Below, in pieces: positions 14,438 to 24,111 of a DNA stretch of 64,000 bases. The number at the start of each line of letters is the position of its first letter. The first letter of the stretch is position 1. Both the position numbers and the translations under genes were made by a program. This stretch comes from Pseudocitrobacter cyperus. GTDB lineage: Bacteria > Pseudomonadota > Gammaproteobacteria > Enterobacterales > Enterobacteriaceae. Location: NCBI RefSeq assembly GCF_039889165.1, contig NZ_JAYMYY010000002.1:372001-436000 (forward strand), given 5' to 3'. Under the pieces are notes generated by a model, which was not told where the DNA came from, ran no database searches, and was given only the letters and a program-made list of their open reading frames with translations.

Positions 14438-16775
14438 CCGACAACGCCTGCTGGCAAACGTCATTTTGCTTAGTGCAACATGTTTATCGGGCGCCGCAGT
14501 CGCAAACAACAATGACACTGACCCATCACGGGATACTCCGATGAATGATAACGCTCTGCATGAAGGTATCGATCTCTACCTTGATGTCACCGTGAACGGA
14601 AACCCTAAAGGGCTGGTGCATTTTCGTTATACAGATAGCAAGCTCTTTGCCAGCCCCGCCACGCTGCATCAGTTGGGCATTCCCCGAAACCAGGAGAGCG
14701 CGCTCAACGATATCCCACAATTAAACGTAGATTACGATATTCAGCAGCAAACGCTGACGCTTACGGCACCGCTCAGTGCGCTCGCTCTCGATACAACCAA
14801 GCTGGGAAGGGAGGATGCAGAGCATCCGCAGGCCAGCGTTTCACGCGGGCTGCTTTTAAATTACGATATCTATGCCGCGCAGGGTGATAAAGCATGGCTG
14901 AATACCTGGAGCGAACTGCGCGCATTTAATTCCGCAGGCGTGCTCAGTTCCACCCAGCTTAGCCAGAACAGCACCGATAACCGTGAGGGCTATCAAAGCA
15001 ACGGCTTTACGCGCCTGGATACAAGCTGGCGATCTTCGTTTCCCGATAAAATGTTGTACCTATCGCTGGGCGATACCCTGACCAGCGCACTACCCTGGTC
15101 GCGCTCCACGCGCATCGCTGGCCTGCAAATCGGCACCGATTTCAGCCTGCAACCCTATCAACCAACCACACCACTCCCGGCTTTTTTTGGTTCCGCCACG
15201 CTACCTTCCAGCGTCGAACTGTACGTAAACGGCGTGCGAAACTACAACGGCAACGTCCCCGCTGGCAATTTCGAAATTAATACCCTGCCGAATATCAACG
15301 GCGCAGGTAACGCACAGGTGATGATGACCGATGCGCTGGGCCGCACGACCGTGCAAAATTTCTCATTTTATAATGACCAATCTCTGCTGCGAAAAGGGCT
15401 AACCGAGTGGTCGGTCGAACTTGGTGTGGTGCGGGAAAACTACGGGTATACCTCCTTTGACTACGCCAGCAAGCCCGCGCTAAGTGCCACCTGGCGTCAC
15501 GGTGTGAGTAACACGTTTACCAGCGCCGCGCACGGTGAGGCCAGCGATAGCCTGATTAATGGCGGCCTCAGCAATGACTGGGTTCCCGGCTCCCGTAGTG
15601 GGACGCTTTCCGCCGCCCTCGCCTTCAGTAACGAAGAGGGAAACAGCGGCGCGCTTTACAGCCTGGGCTATCGCTGGTCGAACGATATTTTCAGCTTTAA
15701 TACCTCAACAACCGTCACCCACGGCGATTATCGCGACATCGCGACTGGCTATGGTCAGCCGCCGCCGGAACTGAACAGCAATACGGTCGTCGGTTATAAC
15801 GCACAGTCATTCGGCAATTTCAGCGTCGGCTACTTGCAGTTTCGCTATCCACACGACAGTAACCTGCGCTATGTGAACGCTAACTGGTCGAAAGCGCTGA
15901 CGGAAAAAGCCTGGCTTAACCTCGGGCTGAATCAAAACCTCGACGACCACCAGGACAGCAGCGTTTACCTGATGCTGACCCTGTCGCTGGAGAGCAACCG
16001 TACCGTTAGCAGCACCGTTCAGCGCACCAACAATGAAACCGGCTACATGATGAACGCCAGCCAGATGCTACCTTCTGAAGGCGGATGGGGCTGGAATATC
16101 GCCGCCAGTCACCTGGCCTCTGAGACCAGCGGCCAGGGTGAAATTGGCTATCAGGGACGCTACGGGAAAGTCTATTCCGGTTTTAATCGCGTGCCCGATG
16201 ACCACTACGCCTACGCCGGGGCGACTGGTTCGCTGGTGATGATGGGCGGCGGGCTGTTTGCCGCACGCGAAATCAATAATGGCTTTGCCGTGGTATCGAC
16301 CAATGGCGTGCCGAATGTGCCAATCAGCCTGGAAAATAATGTCGTCGGCACCAGCGGGGATGACGGATTGCTGCTGGTGACTCAACTTAATAGTTATCAA
16401 AACAATATGATAGGTATTGATACGCTGAACCTTCCCGCCAATACACGCGTCGATCGCGTTAATGCCGCGGCCGTTCCCGCCGATCGCTCAGGCACCTTAG
16501 TTGAATTTAATATCACCGCAACGCATCCGGCGCTGATCGTGTTGGTGGATCCTCAAGGCCACGCGCTGCCGGAAGGCAGCCAGGCGACCCTCAACCCCAA
16601 TCAAAAGCGTCACGATACCGTGATGGTGGGTTTTGATGGTATGGCCTATTTCGAGACGGTATCGCCGCACAACACACTGGAGGTCTCGCACCCCGGTGGC
16701 ACATGCGCCGTGCAGTTCGATTATCCGCGCCAGGCCGAAGGCATCCCGCAAATTGGCCCACTGGTTTGTCGTTAA
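14409..16775 (+). CDS. Csu-type outer-membrane usher
   Basis: The 788-residue protein has a signal peptide, then the N-terminal chaperone-binding domain (about 45-150, LYLDVTVNGNPKGL...). The middle beta-barrel carries the plug (LPAFFGSATLPSSVELYVNGVRNYNGNVPAGNFEINTLPNINGAG), and C-terminal domains follow (QATLNPNQKRHDTVMVGFDGMAYFE). It catalyses pilus assembly and secretion through its pore. Length fits archaic ushers, which are shorter than FimD. No damage is seen. Confidence 0.93.
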   Translation: MAKKRCTIYSRQRLLANVILLSATCLSGAAVANNNDTDPSRDTPMNDNALHEGIDLYLDVTVNGNPKGLVHFRYTDSKLFASPATLHQLGIPRNQESALNDIPQLNVDYDIQQQTLTLTAPLSALALDTTKLGREDAEHPQASVSRGLLLNYDIYAAQGDKAWLNTWSELRAFNSAGVLSSTQLSQNSTDNREGYQSNGFTRLDTSWRSSFPDKMLYLSLGDTLTSALPWSRSTRIAGLQIGTDFSLQPYQPTTPLPAFFGSATLPSSVELYVNGVRNYNGNVPAGNFEINTLPNINGAGNAQVMMTDALGRTTVQNFSFYNDQSLLRKGLTEWSVELGVVRENYGYTSFDYASKPALSATWRHGVSNTFTSAAHGEASDSLINGGLSNDWVPGSRSGTLSAALAFSNEEGNSGALYSLGYRWSNDIFSFNTSTTVTHGDYRDIATGYGQPPPELNSNTVVGYNAQSFGNFSVGYLQFRYPHDSNLRYVNANWSKALTEKAWLNLGLNQNLDDHQDSSVYLMLTLSLESNRTVSSTVQRTNNETGYMMNASQMLPSEGGWGWNIAASHLASETSGQGEIGYQGRYGKVYSGFNRVPDDHYAYAGATGSLVMMGGGLFAAREINNGFAVVSTNGVPNVPISLENNVVGTSGDDGLLLVTQLNSYQNNMIGIDTLNLPANTRVDRVNAAAVPADRSGTLVEFNITATHPALIVLVDPQGHALPEGSQATLNPNQKRHDTVMVGFDGMAYFETVSPHNTLEVSHPGGTCAVQFDYPRQAEGIPQIGPLVCR

Positions 16776-16791
16776 TAAAAGGAGCAGGAAC

Positions 16792-17772
16792 GTGCGCTTG
16801 ATTCATCTGGCTTTACTGTTCGGATTACTGCTCTGCCCGCTGGCAGGTAAAGCGGTGGTGTGCACCGTTTCCGGCGTACAAAACATCAGTTTCGGCAACG
16901 TAAATCCGCTGGCAACCTCCGATACCAACACCAGTATGACCTTCAACTACAGTTGCACCAAAGAGCTCGCCGATGTGCTGGCTGGCGTAACTATCTGCTT
17001 TAACATTGGCGCCTCGGCAGTCAGCGGCCAGGTGATCCCCCGTCGAATGTCCTTCGCAGGCCCGCCTGCCGGCACGCTGGATTACCAGCTTTATCAGAAT
17101 CCGGCCTATACCACGGTGTGGGGGAGCCAGTACCAGAGCGGCACCACCGTTCCGGCTATTCAGCTCAATTTATTAAACCTGACGCCAGTGACAGGAAGCG
17201 TGACGGTCTACGCCAAAGTTCCGGCCAGACAAACCAGTGCCATCCCCGGCAATCACCAGGATACTTACACCGCTGCAACCGCCAGCATGACCATGAACGT
17301 CGGTCTGCTGGCGCCGCCGACCAACTGCGGCACCATGCAGGGGCCAACCTTCCCGTTTACCGTCACTGCCGCGGTCACAAAATTCTGTAACGTTACCACG
17401 GCGAGCAATATCAACCTGGGCAGCGTCCCTGCCACCCAAACCAATATCAACGCCAGCAACAGCATCGGTGTGGCCTGTACCAGCAATACGCCCTATACCA
17501 TTGGCCTCGCCCCCTCCAACAACAGCAGTACCGGCAGCGGCGTGATGAAATCCAGTACCGGTAATGCCAGCAACAGCGATCGGGTGCCTTATCAGCTCCG
17601 TACCGCTGCCGGAACCAGCGGCGCGCCGTGGGGAAATACAACGGGCACGAATACGGTCGCCGGGACGGGGAACGGTCAGGCTGCCACCTATACCGTCTGG
17701 GCCACCGTCCCGAGCGCCAACTATACGCCAGACACCTATGCCGATACGGTGACGATCAACGTCACCTACTGA
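16792..17772 (+). CDS. Csu-type tip adhesin with two SCPU domains
   Basis: The 326-residue protein has a signal peptide and two SCPU domains (about 20-175 and 190-326), as in CsuE, whose N-terminal domain binds hydrophobic surfaces. It starts at GTG 16792 after AAAGGAGC. The second domain is strikingly like the operon's own pilin (SNINLGSVPA, GLAPSNNSS, RVPYQL, APWGNT, YADTVTINVTY), suggesting recent duplication or recombination. The 3' end overlaps the convergent scsD end by seven bases. Confidence 0.88.
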   Translation: MRLIHLALLFGLLLCPLAGKAVVCTVSGVQNISFGNVNPLATSDTNTSMTFNYSCTKELADVLAGVTICFNIGASAVSGQVIPRRMSFAGPPAGTLDYQLYQNPAYTTVWGSQYQSGTTVPAIQLNLLNLTPVTGSVTVYAKVPARQTSAIPGNHQDTYTAATASMTMNVGLLAPPTNCGTMQGPTFPFTVTAAVTKFCNVTTASNINLGSVPATQTNINASNSIGVACTSNTPYTIGLAPSNNSSTGSGVMKSSTGNASNSDRVPYQLRTAAGTSGAPWGNTTGTNTVAGTGNGQAATYTVWATVPSANYTPDTYADTVTINVTY

Positions 17773-18272
17773 AAACCAGCCCACCACAGTCGCGCGCGCA
17801 TTCCCCAGCCGCTTGTCCAGCCGGTGGTGATATTCACCACCCGGCCCCGGGAGATCACCACCAGCGTGGGCGTCACACTGACCTGCCAGCGCGTGGAGAT
17901 CTCACCGCGTGGGTCGTTCACTACCGGCATAGTCAGATGCTTTTTTGCCATCCATTGCGCCAGTTGGCGATCGTCGCCAGAACGCAGCGCAACGCTCAAT
18001 ACCTTCGCTCCTTCCTGTGAAAGTTGCTCCACCGCAGGCGTGGTGTAGCGGCAAACGCCACACCAGGTCGCCCAAACGTACAGCAGGACAGGTTGTTCTT
18101 CACTCATTTCAGCAAGCGAGTGCCTCTCACCGTCCAGCGTTTGCAGGGCGATCCCGGAGAGATCGCCCGGAAGGTCAGGCTTGCGCAGTTGATCCATGCC
18201 CCACATCAGCGCTATCGCAATCAGTATCAGGACGACCAGATCCTTCAGCCAGCGGCGCAGCCTACTGCGCAT
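17766..18272 (-). CDS. scsD: Membrane-anchored thioredoxin-like protein ScsD
   Basis: The 168-residue protein has one N-terminal membrane anchor (about 11-26) and a periplasmic thioredoxin fold with active site WCGVC (Cys71, Cys74) and cis-Pro in VTPTLV. In Salmonella, scsABCD confers copper and redox-stress tolerance; ScsB reduces ScsC, and ScsD is a further thioredoxin-like partner. The start overlaps the scsC end by 11 bases, so it is the last gene of the operon. Confidence 0.9.
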   Translation of the reverse strand: MRSRLRRWLKDLVVLILIAIALMWGMDQLRKPDLPGDLSGIALQTLDGERHSLAEMSEEQPVLLYVWATWCGVCRYTTPAVEQLSQEGAKVLSVALRSGDDRQLAQWMAKKHLTMPVVNDPRGEISTRWQVSVTPTLVVISRGRVVNITTGWTSGWGMRARLWWAGFQ

Positions 18273-18864
18273 TCACTTTCGCAAGCTGTTCTTTCACCAG
18301 CGCCTCCAGGTCGTTATAGGCAATCGCCCCCGCTACCATTTGATCGCCGACGATCGTCGCAGGCGTCCCCTGAATCCCTAACACCTGCGAGAGGATCAGA
18401 TTCATGTTTACGCTCTCCCGGCTTTGCTCATCCATTTTGATCTCCGCCGTTTGCGTTTTCTGCTGCGCACTCAGAATGGAAGCGTCATCGTGAGTGCCCT
18501 TTTTCGCCATCAGCCGCTGATGCAGCGCCCAGAATTGATCAGGTTGTTGACGCCAGGTGGTTAACGCCACGCGCGCGGAGGTCATTGAACTTTCACCGCG
18601 AAATGGCAGCAGCTTGACGACGAGCTGCACCTGCGGATAGTCATGAACAATTTTCTCCAGCATCGGGTCGAACTGTTTGCAGTATGGGCAGTTGTAATCG
18701 GTAAAATTCACGATAATCAGCGCGGGTTTGCTGGCTCCCTGACGCGGGCTGGCCGGGTCGTTGAAAATCATTTCGGTGAGCTGCGCCTGCGCATCATTGT
18801 CGCCCTCCTGCGCCAGGCTGAATGTTGAGACACAGAGTAATAAAAGCAGAGTAAAAATTCGCAT
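18262..18864 (-). CDS. scsC: Periplasmic disulfide oxidoreductase ScsC
   Basis: The 200-residue protein has a signal peptide, a short N-terminal helical segment and a DsbA-like thioredoxin fold with CPYC active site (Cys59, Cys62) and cis-Pro motif GTPAT. ScsC binds copper and acts as a thiol oxidoreductase or isomerase reduced by ScsB. The ATG at 18864 overlaps the scsB stop (TGATG). Confidence 0.92.
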   Translation of the reverse strand: MRIFTLLLLLCVSTFSLAQEGDNDAQAQLTEMIFNDPASPRQGASKPALIIVNFTDYNCPYCKQFDPMLEKIVHDYPQVQLVVKLLPFRGESSMTSARVALTTWRQQPDQFWALHQRLMAKKGTHDDASILSAQQKTQTAEIKMDEQSRESVNMNLILSQVLGIQGTPATIVGDQMVAGAIAYNDLEALVKEQLAKVNAQ

Positions 18865-20870
18865 CACTGTTTTCCTTTGGCACCGGACAAGGCATTGAGT
18901 ACCGCTTCGCGGCTGAGCAGAGGAGGTAAAATGTTTCCCTGCGGCTGGCCCGGGCCATAAATTTGATTAAAGGGGATGGCCGCACTCTGGCGACGATTCA
19001 GAAACTGGCTAATGGTGGTGGAAGGGCGGCTCCAGTCGCCGCGCAGCGCTACGACGTCCGGCGCGGTTAACGCCTGTTGCACATCCTCGCGCAGCAGCAC
19101 ATTGTATTTGTTGGCTTTACAGGTAACGCACCAGTCGGCAGTGACGTCGACAAACACCCGCTTGCCGTCGCCCAACGCCGTCTGAATCGCTTCCTCGCTG
19201 AGAGGCTGCCAGGCGATGCTATCACGCACGGGAGACGCCGATTGCGGCAGCCAGAAGAGTGCCGCCGCAGTCATCAGCATTAGCCCGGCCGCGCCCAGCC
19301 CCACACGCCAGCGATAACGCAAGGCCAGCGCAATACACAGCGCCAGCGCCAGTACGCCACCGATCCCCCAGGTGAATGTCTCCCCCAAATGCACATTCAG
19401 TAGCGTCAGCAGCCACAGAGCGGAACCCAGCATCATGATCCCCAGTACCATCCGCACGAGGTTCATCCAGCGCCCCGGCCTCGGCAGACGCAGCGCCAGC
19501 CCCGGCCAGACGGCCACCAGCAGCCATGGCAGACTCATGCCTAACCCCATCGCCAGGAAGATCCCCCACAGTTCCGGCAACGGCGCGACCAGCGCCACCG
19601 ACACCGCGGTTCCGAGGAACGGCGCGGTGCAGGGGGTTGCCAGCAGCGTGGCAAACGCCCCCTGCCAGAAATGCCCCATCAGCCCGTTACCGCCGCGGGT
19701 CGCGAGGAAGGTGGCGGTATTTGAGGAGAGGCGAATTTCGAAGAGCCCCAGCAGGCTGGCGCTGAACAGCACCATCACCATCGCCGCGATAAACCACGGG
19801 TTCTGGAACTGGATACCCCACCCCAGCGCCTGGTTACTCAGGCGCAGTGCGGTCATCATCAATGCCAGCGCCAGAAACGACGCGATAATCCCCGCCACCG
19901 ACGCCAGAAACTGCCGTCGTACCGCGCCGCGTTCGGCGCGTTCCCCCTGCAATACCGACCCCAGCTTCATCGCCAGCACGGGCAATACGCAGGGCATAAT
20001 GTTGAGGATAAGCCCGCCCAGCAGTGCCATCGGCAGCACCAGCCATAATGAAAAGCCCGCCGACGGGAGTGCGCTTGCCCGCCCAATAAGGCGTTCGCTT
20101 TCCTGCGCCAGCCCATTGTCTGCCAGTACCAGTGAGAGCGTTTTGCCCTGTAGATCCGGCGCAGCATCCCCCCACTCATCCGTTACTGGCACGACGGCGG
20201 TGAGCGTATCGCCCTTCACCTGAATCGTCGGTTTGGCAAAACTCACCCCATCAAGGTTGTCGAGATAGAGCGCAGGCGACTGCCAGCCCTCCTGACGCAG
20301 AGCCGTCACCACCACCTTCCCCGGCGCATAATCCGCCTGCAACGATGTGGTGAGCCCGTTTTCACGCGGCAGGGTGCCCATCGCGCGGATGAAGTCATAA
20401 TCGACATTTTTTTCCGCCGGGGCGCTCAGGTCGAGCGAGAAGGGGTAGTCCGTAAGAATGCAGACATTGCTACAGGTTGAAAGCGTCAGCACCCCCGCGA
20501 GCGTCGGGGTTTTCACCTCGTGCAGGGTGATAGGAAAACTCACCCTGTCGTGATAGCCCTGAGTAGAAATCCCTGCCACATCAAATCGTTGTGGAACTGG
20601 CCAGCGCCAGACAACCGACTGGGGCGACGCCCAGGCAATCGTCGGCGCAATACCGCCTTCGCCCGGCGAACGCCAGTAGGTTTTCCAGCCCTTCTCCAGT
20701 TGAACGTCGAGCAGCAGGCGCGTGTCGCCACCCGCAACAGTTTGCGTGCGCAGCCGCACGCTGGCGTGGTCGTTATCGGCGGCGCGCAGCCAGCCGCTGT
20801 CCGCCGCCCAGCTTGCGGGCAGCCACAGACAAACCAGGCAGAGCAGAAGCTGCCTGAAATAAGTAAGCAT
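18864..20870 (-). CDS. scsB: DsbD-like transmembrane electron transporter ScsB
   Basis: The 668-residue protein has a signal peptide and a periplasmic N-terminal domain (about 20-275). The DsbD-type eight-helix core (about 275-560) carries paired cysteines in IMPCVLPVLAMK and LATPCTAPFLGT. A C-terminal thioredoxin-like domain has WCVTC near residue 600. It moves electrons from cytoplasmic thioredoxin to periplasmic ScsC and related partners. Length fits Salmonella ScsB. Confidence 0.93.
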   Translation of the reverse strand: MLTYFRQLLLCLVCLWLPASWAADSGWLRAADNDHASVRLRTQTVAGGDTRLLLDVQLEKGWKTYWRSPGEGGIAPTIAWASPQSVVWRWPVPQRFDVAGISTQGYHDRVSFPITLHEVKTPTLAGVLTLSTCSNVCILTDYPFSLDLSAPAEKNVDYDFIRAMGTLPRENGLTTSLQADYAPGKVVVTALRQEGWQSPALYLDNLDGVSFAKPTIQVKGDTLTAVVPVTDEWGDAAPDLQGKTLSLVLADNGLAQESERLIGRASALPSAGFSLWLVLPMALLGGLILNIMPCVLPVLAMKLGSVLQGERAERGAVRRQFLASVAGIIASFLALALMMTALRLSNQALGWGIQFQNPWFIAAMVMVLFSASLLGLFEIRLSSNTATFLATRGGNGLMGHFWQGAFATLLATPCTAPFLGTAVSVALVAPLPELWGIFLAMGLGMSLPWLLVAVWPGLALRLPRPGRWMNLVRMVLGIMMLGSALWLLTLLNVHLGETFTWGIGGVLALALCIALALRYRWRVGLGAAGLMLMTAAALFWLPQSASPVRDSIAWQPLSEEAIQTALGDGKRVFVDVTADWCVTCKANKYNVLLREDVQQALTAPDVVALRGDWSRPSTTISQFLNRRQSAAIPFNQIYGPGQPQGNILPPLLSREAVLNALSGAKGKQ

Positions 20871-20919
20871 TTGTTTTCTCCGTAAATAATAAATTAACCT
20901 GGATAACGCAGGCTAAAAA

Positions 20920-21273
20920 TCACTCACGGAAGACGCATAATCGTAGATGTACCCGCAATCGGGGCGAGGAGATAACGCGGGGAGGCCAGACGCGCTGATA
21001 GAAAACAGGCAACGCCGCCAGGATCGCCAGCAGCAACGCAACGGCAAAGAGTGCGCCTTCGAACAGCACCGGCGGCGAGGCCAGCAGCGATTTAGCACTC
21101 AGTTCGCAGGGGGTGACCGGCGCATCGCTGTCCAGTTGTTCGGTCTGACTCACGGTGACAACACTCATCGTCAGGGCGTGCAGGCTCGCCATGCGCTGCG
21201 CGGTGCAAACCAGCACCACCAGACATGCAAGGGCTACCAGTAATATCGCCTTTCGCTGCCGATGAATCATCAT
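20920..21273 (-). CDS. scsA: Small membrane protein ScsA
   Basis: This 117-residue protein has two hydrophobic segments (about 8-27 and 72-93) and one cysteine in TPCELSAKSLL. Size and position directly before scsB match Salmonella scsA. Its biochemical role is not settled. It starts the operon at ATG 21273; the first 50 bases after its stop lead into scsB. Confidence 0.75.
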   Translation of the reverse strand: MMIHRQRKAILLVALACLVVLVCTAQRMASLHALTMSVVTVSQTEQLDSDAPVTPCELSAKSLLASPPVLFEGALFAVALLLAILAALPVFYQRVWPPRVISSPRLRVHLRLCVFRE

Positions 21274-21355
21274 AACCTCGTATTAATTCGAGGTTAATCT
21301 TAACGGACGAATATGGTTTGGCAATCTTAAAGCTGTAAAGAAGTGTCTGGAAGGC

Positions 21356-21379
21356 AAAACGCCCGGCCTGAGCCGGGCG
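21356..21379 (-). terminator. Terminator of the metNIQ-like operon
   Basis: Read leftward, CGCCCGGCTCAGGCCGGGCG is a strong stem followed by TTTTGCC. It lies just after the stop of the substrate-binding protein gene. Confidence 0.8.
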
Positions 21380-21385
21380 GAAGAA

Positions 21386-22198
21386 TCAGTTATTCACGGG
21401 GATAACCGCCCCTTTATATTTGGTGCGGATCCACTCCTGAATCTCTTTAGAGTGCAGCACATTCACCAGCGCGACGATATCTTTTTTCTTCTCGTCACCG
21501 CGATGCACGGTGATGATATTGGCATACGGGTTATTTTCACCGCTCTCAACCGCAATCGGGTCGTGAACCGGGTCGAGACCCGCGTCAATGGCGTAGTTGG
21601 CGTTAATCACCACCGCCGCGCCTTCATCGTTGTTGTACATCTGCGGCAGGAGAGACGCTTCAACGTTCGGCAGGAACTTCAGCTTTTTCGGGTTCTCCAC
21701 GATATCGCTGATGCGCGCAGTCACTTTATCGACGCCCGGCTTCAGCTTAATCACCCCCTCTTTCTCAAAAATGGAGAGAATACGCCCCTCTTCAGAGACC
21801 GCATCGCGCATGATGATTTTGCCGCCCTCCGGCAGATCCTTCAGCGATTTATATTTTTTGGAATAGATGCCAATCGGCTCAATATGGATAGCGCCGGCAC
21901 TCACGAAATCGTAATCCTTGTCGCCCGCATGATCTTTGAGCACGCTGTTCAGATACGGAATGTGCTGGAAGTAGTTCGCATCGATATCACGACCCGCCAG
22001 CGCGGTATTCGGCAGGATGTAGTCCTGGAACGGTTTGATCTCAAGATCGATCCCCTGCTTTGCCAGAATCGGCTTCGCCTGCTCAAGAATTTCCGCATGC
22101 GGCGTGTTAGACGCGCCAACGGTCAGGGTATCCGCCCAGGCGGCGAAGCTCAGGGCGCTCAGGGTAGCGGCGGCGATAAGCGTGAGTGTCTTTTTCAT
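21386..22198 (-). CDS. MetQ-like substrate-binding protein, non-lipidated
   Basis: The 270-residue protein is of the NlpA/MetQ family: TLTVGASNTPHAEILEQAKPIL, ANYFQHIPYLN, HIEPIGIYSKKY, NYAIDAGLDP. It would bind methionine or a derivative in the periplasm and feed the adjacent MetI/MetN-like transporter. Unlike E. coli MetQ it has an ordinary signal peptide ending AWA (cleavage near residue 22) and no lipobox cysteine, so it should be a free periplasmic protein. MetJ-like boxes upstream of the operon support a methionine-related substrate. Confidence 0.85.
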   Translation of the reverse strand: MKKTLTLIAAATLSALSFAAWADTLTVGASNTPHAEILEQAKPILAKQGIDLEIKPFQDYILPNTALAGRDIDANYFQHIPYLNSVLKDHAGDKDYDFVSAGAIHIEPIGIYSKKYKSLKDLPEGGKIIMRDAVSEEGRILSIFEKEGVIKLKPGVDKVTARISDIVENPKKLKFLPNVEASLLPQMYNNDEGAAVVINANYAIDAGLDPVHDPIAVESGENNPYANIITVHRGDEKKKDIVALVNVLHSKEIQEWIRTKYKGAVIPVNN

Positions 22199-22219
22199 GA
22201 TGATGGTTCCTGTGTGTTA

Positions 22220-22888
22220 TTAGCGTTTATCTAACAGAGAAGTCAGGACGTCGCCGCAAAACTGGATGACGAAAACGATGATTAAAATAGTCACCGTCGC
22301 GACCAGCGTGACGTCATTGTGGTTGCGCTGGAATCCTTCCAGATAAGCCAGATTCCCTAAACCACCTGCGCCGATCACCCCCGCCATTGCGCTGTAGCTC
22401 ACCAGCGCAATCAACGTGACGGTAATACCGGAAACCAGCGCCGGGGAAGATTCGGGCAGCAGGACGCGAAAAATCAGCGTCGACAGACGTGCGCCCATAG
22501 AACGGGTTGCCTCAATCACCCCTTTATCCACTTCACGCAGGGCAATTTCGACCAACCGCGCATAGAACGGCGCCGCACCAACAATCAGCGCTGGCAGCGC
22601 CGCGTTCGCGCCGAGAATGGTGCCGACAATCGTTTTGGTAAACGGGATCAGCAACACAATCAAAATAATGAACGGGATGGAACGGAAAACGTTCACCACC
22701 ACTGAAATGACGCTGTAGAGCGGGCGGTTATAAAAGAGGCCGCCTTTGGCGGTCAAAAAAAGCGCCAGCCCGAGCGCGATGCCGAGGACAAATGTCGCCA
22801 CGCCGGAAAGCGCGGTCATGTAAAGCGTCTCCTGCGTTGCCGCCCACAGCGCGTCCCATTTCAGATGCGGTAAGAATTGCTCAGCCAT
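22220..22888 (-). CDS. MetI-like ABC transporter permease
   Basis: The 222-residue protein has five or so membrane segments and the binding-protein-dependent permease motif (EATRSMGARLSTLIFRVLLPESSPAL) near residues 140-165 that contacts the ATPase. Sequence features such as FRSIPFIILIVLLIPFT follow MetI. The start overlaps the ATPase gene by eight bases. It acts as a homodimeric channel with the MetN-like ATPase. Confidence 0.9.
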   Translation of the reverse strand: MAEQFLPHLKWDALWAATQETLYMTALSGVATFVLGIALGLALFLTAKGGLFYNRPLYSVISVVVNVFRSIPFIILIVLLIPFTKTIVGTILGANAALPALIVGAAPFYARLVEIALREVDKGVIEATRSMGARLSTLIFRVLLPESSPALVSGITVTLIALVSYSAMAGVIGAGGLGNLAYLEGFQRNHNDVTLVATVTILIIVFVIQFCGDVLTSLLDKR

Positions 22889-23903
22889 GCTTTACTACCT
22901 CGCTGTCAATGCCGGTTTCCTGCAAATCTGCGAGGATATTGTTCAGTTGTTCGGGATTCGCCACCACATGCAGCCAAAGCTGACCAAACGCGCCGTGCGC
23001 CGTTTGGGTCATTTTGCCGTGCAGAATGTTGAACGGCAGGCCGTAGCGCAGCGTCAGTTCGCCCACCACCGGACGATGGGTGGTCTGGCCGGTAAAGGTC
23101 AGTTTGATAATGCTGCCCGTCAGGCCATCGGTCAGCTCAGGGTTAAACGCCTCTTCTTCGACGTACTGGCTAACCTGACGCACAAACTGCCGGGTAATCG
23201 GTTTTTGCGGATGGGTGAAGACCTCCAGCACATCGCCCTCTTCGACCACTTTGCCCTCTTCCATCACCGCCACACGGTCGCAGATTTTGCGTACCACATG
23301 CATTTCGTGGGTAATAAGAACGATGGTTAAACGGAAGCGGCGGTTGATATCCAGCAGCAGGTCGAGAATTTGATCGGTGGTTTGTGGATCGAGCGCCGAA
23401 GTCGCTTCATCACATAGCAATACATCCGGATTATTGGCCAGCGCACGGGCGATGCCCACGCGCTGTTTCTGGCCGCCGCTCAACTGCGAGGGATACGCAT
23501 TTTCGCGCCCCTTCAGGCCGACCAGTTCCACCAGTTCCGTCACGCGAGCGCGAATTTTGGCTTTTGGTACACCGGCAATTTGCATTGAAAAGGCGATGTT
23601 TTCGCTGACCGTGCGTGACCAAAGCAGATTGAAGTGCTGGAATACCATGCTGATCTTCAGACGCGCCTGACGCAGAGCTTCCCCTTTCGCGGCGGAAATA
23701 TCCTGCCCGTTCACGATCACGCTGCCCGAAGACGGCTTTTCCAGCCCGTTCAGCAGGCGAATCAGGGTGCTTTTTCCCGCGCCACTGTAGCCGATAATGC
23801 CGTAGATCTGCCCCTGTTCAATGTTCAGGTTGACGTTATCGACCGCCGTGATTGCCCCTTTTCCCGGGCTAAAAATCTTTGAAATATTCCTGAGTACTAT
23901 CAT
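22881..23903 (-). CDS. MetN-like ABC transporter ATPase
   Basis: The 340-residue protein has Walker A GYSGAGKST (about 38-46), Q-loop FQHFNLL, signature LSGGQKQR, Walker B DVLLCDEATSALD and H-loop ITHEMHVV. A C-terminal NIL/ACT-type domain (about 255-340) matches MetN, where it senses methionine and inhibits transport. I use ATG 23903 (MIVLRNISK) rather than 23972, which would pass through the MetJ-like boxes. It is the first gene of the operon. Confidence 0.92.
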   Translation of the reverse strand: MIVLRNISKIFSPGKGAITAVDNVNLNIEQGQIYGIIGYSGAGKSTLIRLLNGLEKPSSGSVIVNGQDISAAKGEALRQARLKISMVFQHFNLLWSRTVSENIAFSMQIAGVPKAKIRARVTELVELVGLKGRENAYPSQLSGGQKQRVGIARALANNPDVLLCDEATSALDPQTTDQILDLLLDINRRFRLTIVLITHEMHVVRKICDRVAVMEEGKVVEEGDVLEVFTHPQKPITRQFVRQVSQYVEEEAFNPELTDGLTGSIIKLTFTGQTTHRPVVGELTLRYGLPFNILHGKMTQTAHGAFGQLWLHVVANPEQLNNILADLQETGIDSEVVKHG

Positions 23904-23924
23904 TCGTCTGCCAAATAGCGGTTT

Positions 23925-23948
23925 AGAAGTATGGACGTCCAGACGATA
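23925..23948 (-). promoter_or_regulatory. Three tandem MetJ-box-like octamers
   Basis: AGAAGTAT, GGACGTCC and AGACGATA follow one another without gaps and match the met box AGACGTCT at 6, 6 and 5 of 8 positions. MetJ binds two or more such abutting octamers. They lie 22 bases before the MetN-like start and predict repression of this operon by methionine. Confidence 0.7.
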
Positions 23949-24111
23949 TCGGGTTCGGGTGACGGATAGCAAACAACAAAAAAGAATGTGTTATTACGAG
24001 AGGTTATAAGCGAGTCGCCGCACCGGGCGGTGCAGTGAAATTATTTTCTGCAAACCATAGTCAGAATTTTGCTAAAGAAACCAGGCCGGGTGGGGTATTA
24101 AACCCGTGCAG

